A stretch of DNA of 8,039 nt from Oscillospiraceae bacterium. Its GTDB lineage: Bacteria; Bacillota; Clostridia; Oscillospirales; Ruminococcaceae. The translations under genes and the position numbers were made by a program. Location: positions 1 through 8,039 of the forward strand of contig JAFLUJ010000306.1 in assembly GCA_022511485.1 (NCBI GenBank), given 5' to 3'. The notes below the pieces were generated by a model. It did not search any database. It saw only the letters and a program-made list of their open reading frames with translations, and was not told the origin of the DNA. Shown here in pieces: positions 7,201-8,039 of this stretch (positions are counted from its first letter, which is position 1; each line of letters opens with the position of its first letter).

Positions 7201-7524
7201 GATCTCCGGGTCAGTGTTATCGGTCTCTTCGCCGATAATATCATCACCAACGGAATTTTCATCATTGATGTTTTCATTGGACATATTACCCTCATTGTCT
7301 GTCTCTTCGGACGAACCTTCGCTGTTGTCGTTCTCGTCTGACGAATCTCCGTCGTTATTATTTTCATCGGAGAAGCTTTCATTGCTTTCGTCTTCTGCGC
7401 CGGTAACGTCCCCTATCACAGTACCGTCCGAAGGTTCTTCCTGAGCCAGCGCCGGAAATGGCACTGCCGAGAGCATGACTGCCGCAGCGATGATCGCAGC
7501 TATGTATTTTGCAGGTTTTTTCAT
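4258..7524 (-). CDS. Secreted, membrane-anchored GLUG-repeat surface protein
   Basis: This 1088-residue protein begins with a signal peptide (KKPAKY, then a hydrophobic core, cleavage likely after ALA at 27). An acidic linker rich in D, E, N and S follows (about 28-118). Module A (about 123-640) carries about 13 GLUG-type repeats of 26-28 residues (247-592; typical form VGGVVGN..GT.ENCYNTGDVTG). Module B (about 657-963) carries five more (776-911). Both modules open with a similar FxGEG...P(Y)xI...L entry segment and end with GWDF...W....RP(I/V)F. A proline-rich spacer (977-1028), one membrane helix (1061-1080) and a basic tail RKRIRSKD complete it. GLUG repeats probably form a beta-helix. 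I chose the ATG at 7524 because AGGGGG (7532-7537) lies 7 nt upstream; the TTG at 7530 is too close. Adhesion or glycan interaction at the cell surface is inference. Confidence 0.9.
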   Translation of the reverse strand: MKKPAKYIAAIIAAAVMLSAVPFPALAQEEPSDGTVIGDVTGAEDESNESFSDENNNDGDSSDENDNSEGSSEETDNEGNMSNENINDENSVGDDIIGEETDNTDPEISTLSDDGDAVPLALFEGEGNGSSPYVISTAEDLKKLAEEVNGGNDYKGKFFKITADINLEGKWTPIGTYNDNPSTDKPFSGSIDGKKPESEGGIYSIKGLNVDNTSTLSIYSYGLFGYIKDGTIKNINVPYGYVGGKENVGGVVGYNDGGWIENCYNGATVSGNDNVGGIVGYSNSGTVTKCTNSGTVTGNNVNVGGIAGYNGGTVTGCTNNKDVTGIQNYAGGIVGYNNGTIENCNNSSAVEGEKNSVGGIAGYNNSGTITGCTNSASVTGGSDVGGVAGTNESGTITGCTNSASVSGGNSAGGVVGNNNAGSGTAKVENCNNTGVVSGASEVGGVVGNNNANADVTSSYNRGNVTGTGNNVGGVAGSSSSSIGSSYNTGGVKGSSNVGGVVGDNSGTAQKCYNTGKVEGSSAVGGVVGNSSGTTENCYNTGDVTGTSNVGGVAGNVSSGTLEKCYNIGMISGGKGVAGSVSGTVSGCYYLTGTAASGDAGEISSEAFETEETFTTFTGWDFINTWKIGRDANGNAVRPVFTEPEEKNIVPLAGPWSMFNGEGTDENPYTINNRDELIRFCNYVRAGSSGKDTYFKLTNNIDLSGINWKPIGIYIEKDALNSTPFEGTFDGNKKEIRGMKINSTSGSDNGYGFFGYNAGTIKNLGIVSGNINLPGVADDVGGIAGYNTGEITYCYNYGCNITGRDRVGGIAGNNPGNIHECFSTGNIKATNASAGGIAGDNGGTVLNCYNTGDIEAKDWLGGVVGYNSNTETTHGVVKNTYNVGKINGTENPGGGVVGIQHGTVEDCFYLEGKASFGISDNGGSDTGAKSLSEDEFKDQSIFKNAGWDFNDIWIMSTKLGRPIFGKEIKSEDDLTQEAPKPANPPEDNPNPGKPPAEDPKPDDPKPEDPGQNVKPGTSRPIPSEAPQFSPTSSDKSSANAGNDDDVSSEAGIYESSESSNKIVYVGIIITISIAAVIWMILRKRIRSKD
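4792..5199 (-). repeat. GLUG repeat block of module B (five coils)
   Basis: Five tandem repeats of about 26-32 residues encode VGG(I/V)(A/V)GYN-like turns followed by a C-(Y/F/S)-N-type position. The fourth carries a four-to-six-residue insertion (SNTETTHG) and has Thr in place of the repeat cysteine. A preceding partial coil (FFGYNAGTIKNLGIVSG) acts as the entry. These lie inside the coding sequence and correspond to residues 776-911. Confidence 0.8.
5749..6786 (-). repeat. GLUG repeat block of module A (about 13 coils)
   Basis: About thirteen tandem repeats with a period of 26-28 residues (78-84 bp) cover residues 247-592. Most place a cysteine in the same register (ENCYN, TKCTN, TGCTN, QKCYN, EKCYN). 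The eighth and ninth replace it with serine (SSYN), and the last is shortened to VAGSVSGTVSGCYY. The fifth and sixth coils are nearly identical in DNA (6392-6429 and 6311-6348, 34 of 38 bases). Confidence 0.85.
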
Positions 7525-7579
7525 TTTCAATCCCCCTGATCTATTTTAGGCATAAATATTTAATTTGCTGGTAACTTAC

Positions 7580-7608
7580 ATAATAACATAAATTTATGGT
7601 TTTGTCAA
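7580..7608 (-). promoter_or_regulatory. Extended -10 promoter of the GLUG protein gene
   Basis: On the minus strand, TTGACA (7603-7608) is followed after 17 nt by TATTAT (7580-7585), preceded by TGT (an extended -10). The -35 box is perfect and the -10 matches at 5 of 6 positions. The start near 7573 gives a leader of about 50 nt. The strength suggests the surface protein may be abundantly expressed. Confidence 0.85.
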
Positions 7609-7641
7609 TATTTTGAACCTTTTTATACGAAAAATGCGGCA

Positions 7642-7670
7642 TTGATTTTTCCTGAAAACAGATATATAAT
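7642..7670 (+). promoter_or_regulatory. Promoter of the DUF1294 gene
   Basis: TTGATT (7642-7647) and TATAAT (7665-7670) are separated by 17 nt. This gives a transcript starting near 7677, about 43 nt before the ATG at 7720. It is back to back with the GLUG gene promoter, with 33 nt between the two -35 boxes, so one regulator could act on both. Confidence 0.75.
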
Positions 7671-7719
7671 TATATTATGATTTTTTCAGATCATATCAGT
7701 CCGGAAAGGAAAATGTAAA

Positions 7720-7980
7720 ATGAAATATTTTATGATATATCTTATGATAATAAGCATAATTGCGGTCATTATGACGGTATCGGACAAGACAAAAGCCAGA
7801 AAGCACAAGCGCAGGATACCGGAAAAAACTCTTTTTCTGACCGCCGCTCTGGGAGGTTCAGCGGCAATGTATCTCACAATGCTGACTATCCGTCATAAGA
7901 CAAAGCACAAGCGGTTTATGATCGGTCTGCCGCTTATTATTATCCTCCAGATCGTGATAGTGATAATTATCATTACATAA
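7720..7980 (+). CDS. DUF1294 family small membrane protein
   Basis: This 86-residue protein fits DUF1294 in length and motifs. A hydrophobic first segment (about 2-20) leads into SDKTKAR (21-27) and RRIPEKTL (31-38). Next are LGGSAAM (44-50) in a second membrane segment and RHKTKHKRF (58-66). A third hydrophobic segment (about 68-86) runs to the C terminus and is almost all isoleucine and valine. The basic loops between the segments likely face the cytoplasm. AAAGGA (7705-7710) lies 9 nt before the ATG. The family has no established function that I know of. It is transcribed divergently from the GLUG gene, and nothing in the sequence shows a functional link. No terminator is visible in the 59 bp to the window end. 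Confidence 0.88.
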   Translation: MKYFMIYLMIISIIAVIMTVSDKTKARKHKRRIPEKTLFLTAALGGSAAMYLTMLTIRHKTKHKRFMIGLPLIIILQIVIVIIIIT

Positions 7981-8039
7981 ATATACTATTTGTATTTTTT
8001 ATTAATGAATATTTCTTATCGTATATTATATTGCAAGCT

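Noticed and set aside
7713..7718. ATGTAA start-stop pair just before the DUF1294 start codon
   Set aside because: It lies only 2 nt after the Shine-Dalgarno sequence, too close for initiation, and such six-base words are common by chance in AT-rich DNA.

Overview
The window looks like chromosomal DNA from a low-to-mid GC Gram-positive gut or rumen clostridium, most likely Ruminococcus or a near relative (Oscillospiraceae). That is an inference from several points: AGGAG-type ribosome binding sites, near-consensus sigma-A promoters, a meso-diaminopimelate dehydrogenase, a very large GLUG-repeat surface protein, and an AT-rich intergenic style. No 16S rRNA or other marker settles the genus.

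Layout. Positions 1-186 hold a non-coding block of six tight hairpins, which I read as two back-to-back cloverleaf-like modules. Next, on the minus strand, come a small XRE-type regulator (249-644) with its own terminator, and a tRNA-Leu(CAG) gene (795-881). The tRNA gene has a terminator, a perfect-consensus promoter and an unusual leader carrying a triple repeat. A gene-free stretch (1017-1265) separates the tRNA promoter from a divergent promoter on the plus strand.

The plus-strand promoter drives a probable two-gene operon: an AGCS-family sodium:amino-acid symporter (1333-3156) with a greatly enlarged loop, and meso-diaminopimelate D-dehydrogenase, ddh (3212-4201). The operon ends at a hairpin terminator (4221-4259) shared with the convergent gene to its right. 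That gene (4258-7524, minus) encodes a 1088-residue secreted, C-terminally membrane-anchored protein. It consists of two GLUG-repeat modules (about 13 and 5 coils), an acidic N-terminal linker and a proline-rich membrane-proximal spacer. Its promoter lies back to back with that of a small DUF1294 membrane protein (7720-7980, plus).

How the genes fit together. The symporter and Ddh plausibly link amino-acid uptake with reductive amination in the lysine/peptidoglycan precursor pathway. The GLUG protein is probably a surface-display or adhesion protein. The regulator, tRNA and DUF1294 genes show no clear functional tie to these. The most unusual item is the paired cloverleaf repeat at the left edge. 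I see no defence system, CRISPR array, transposase or prophage gene.
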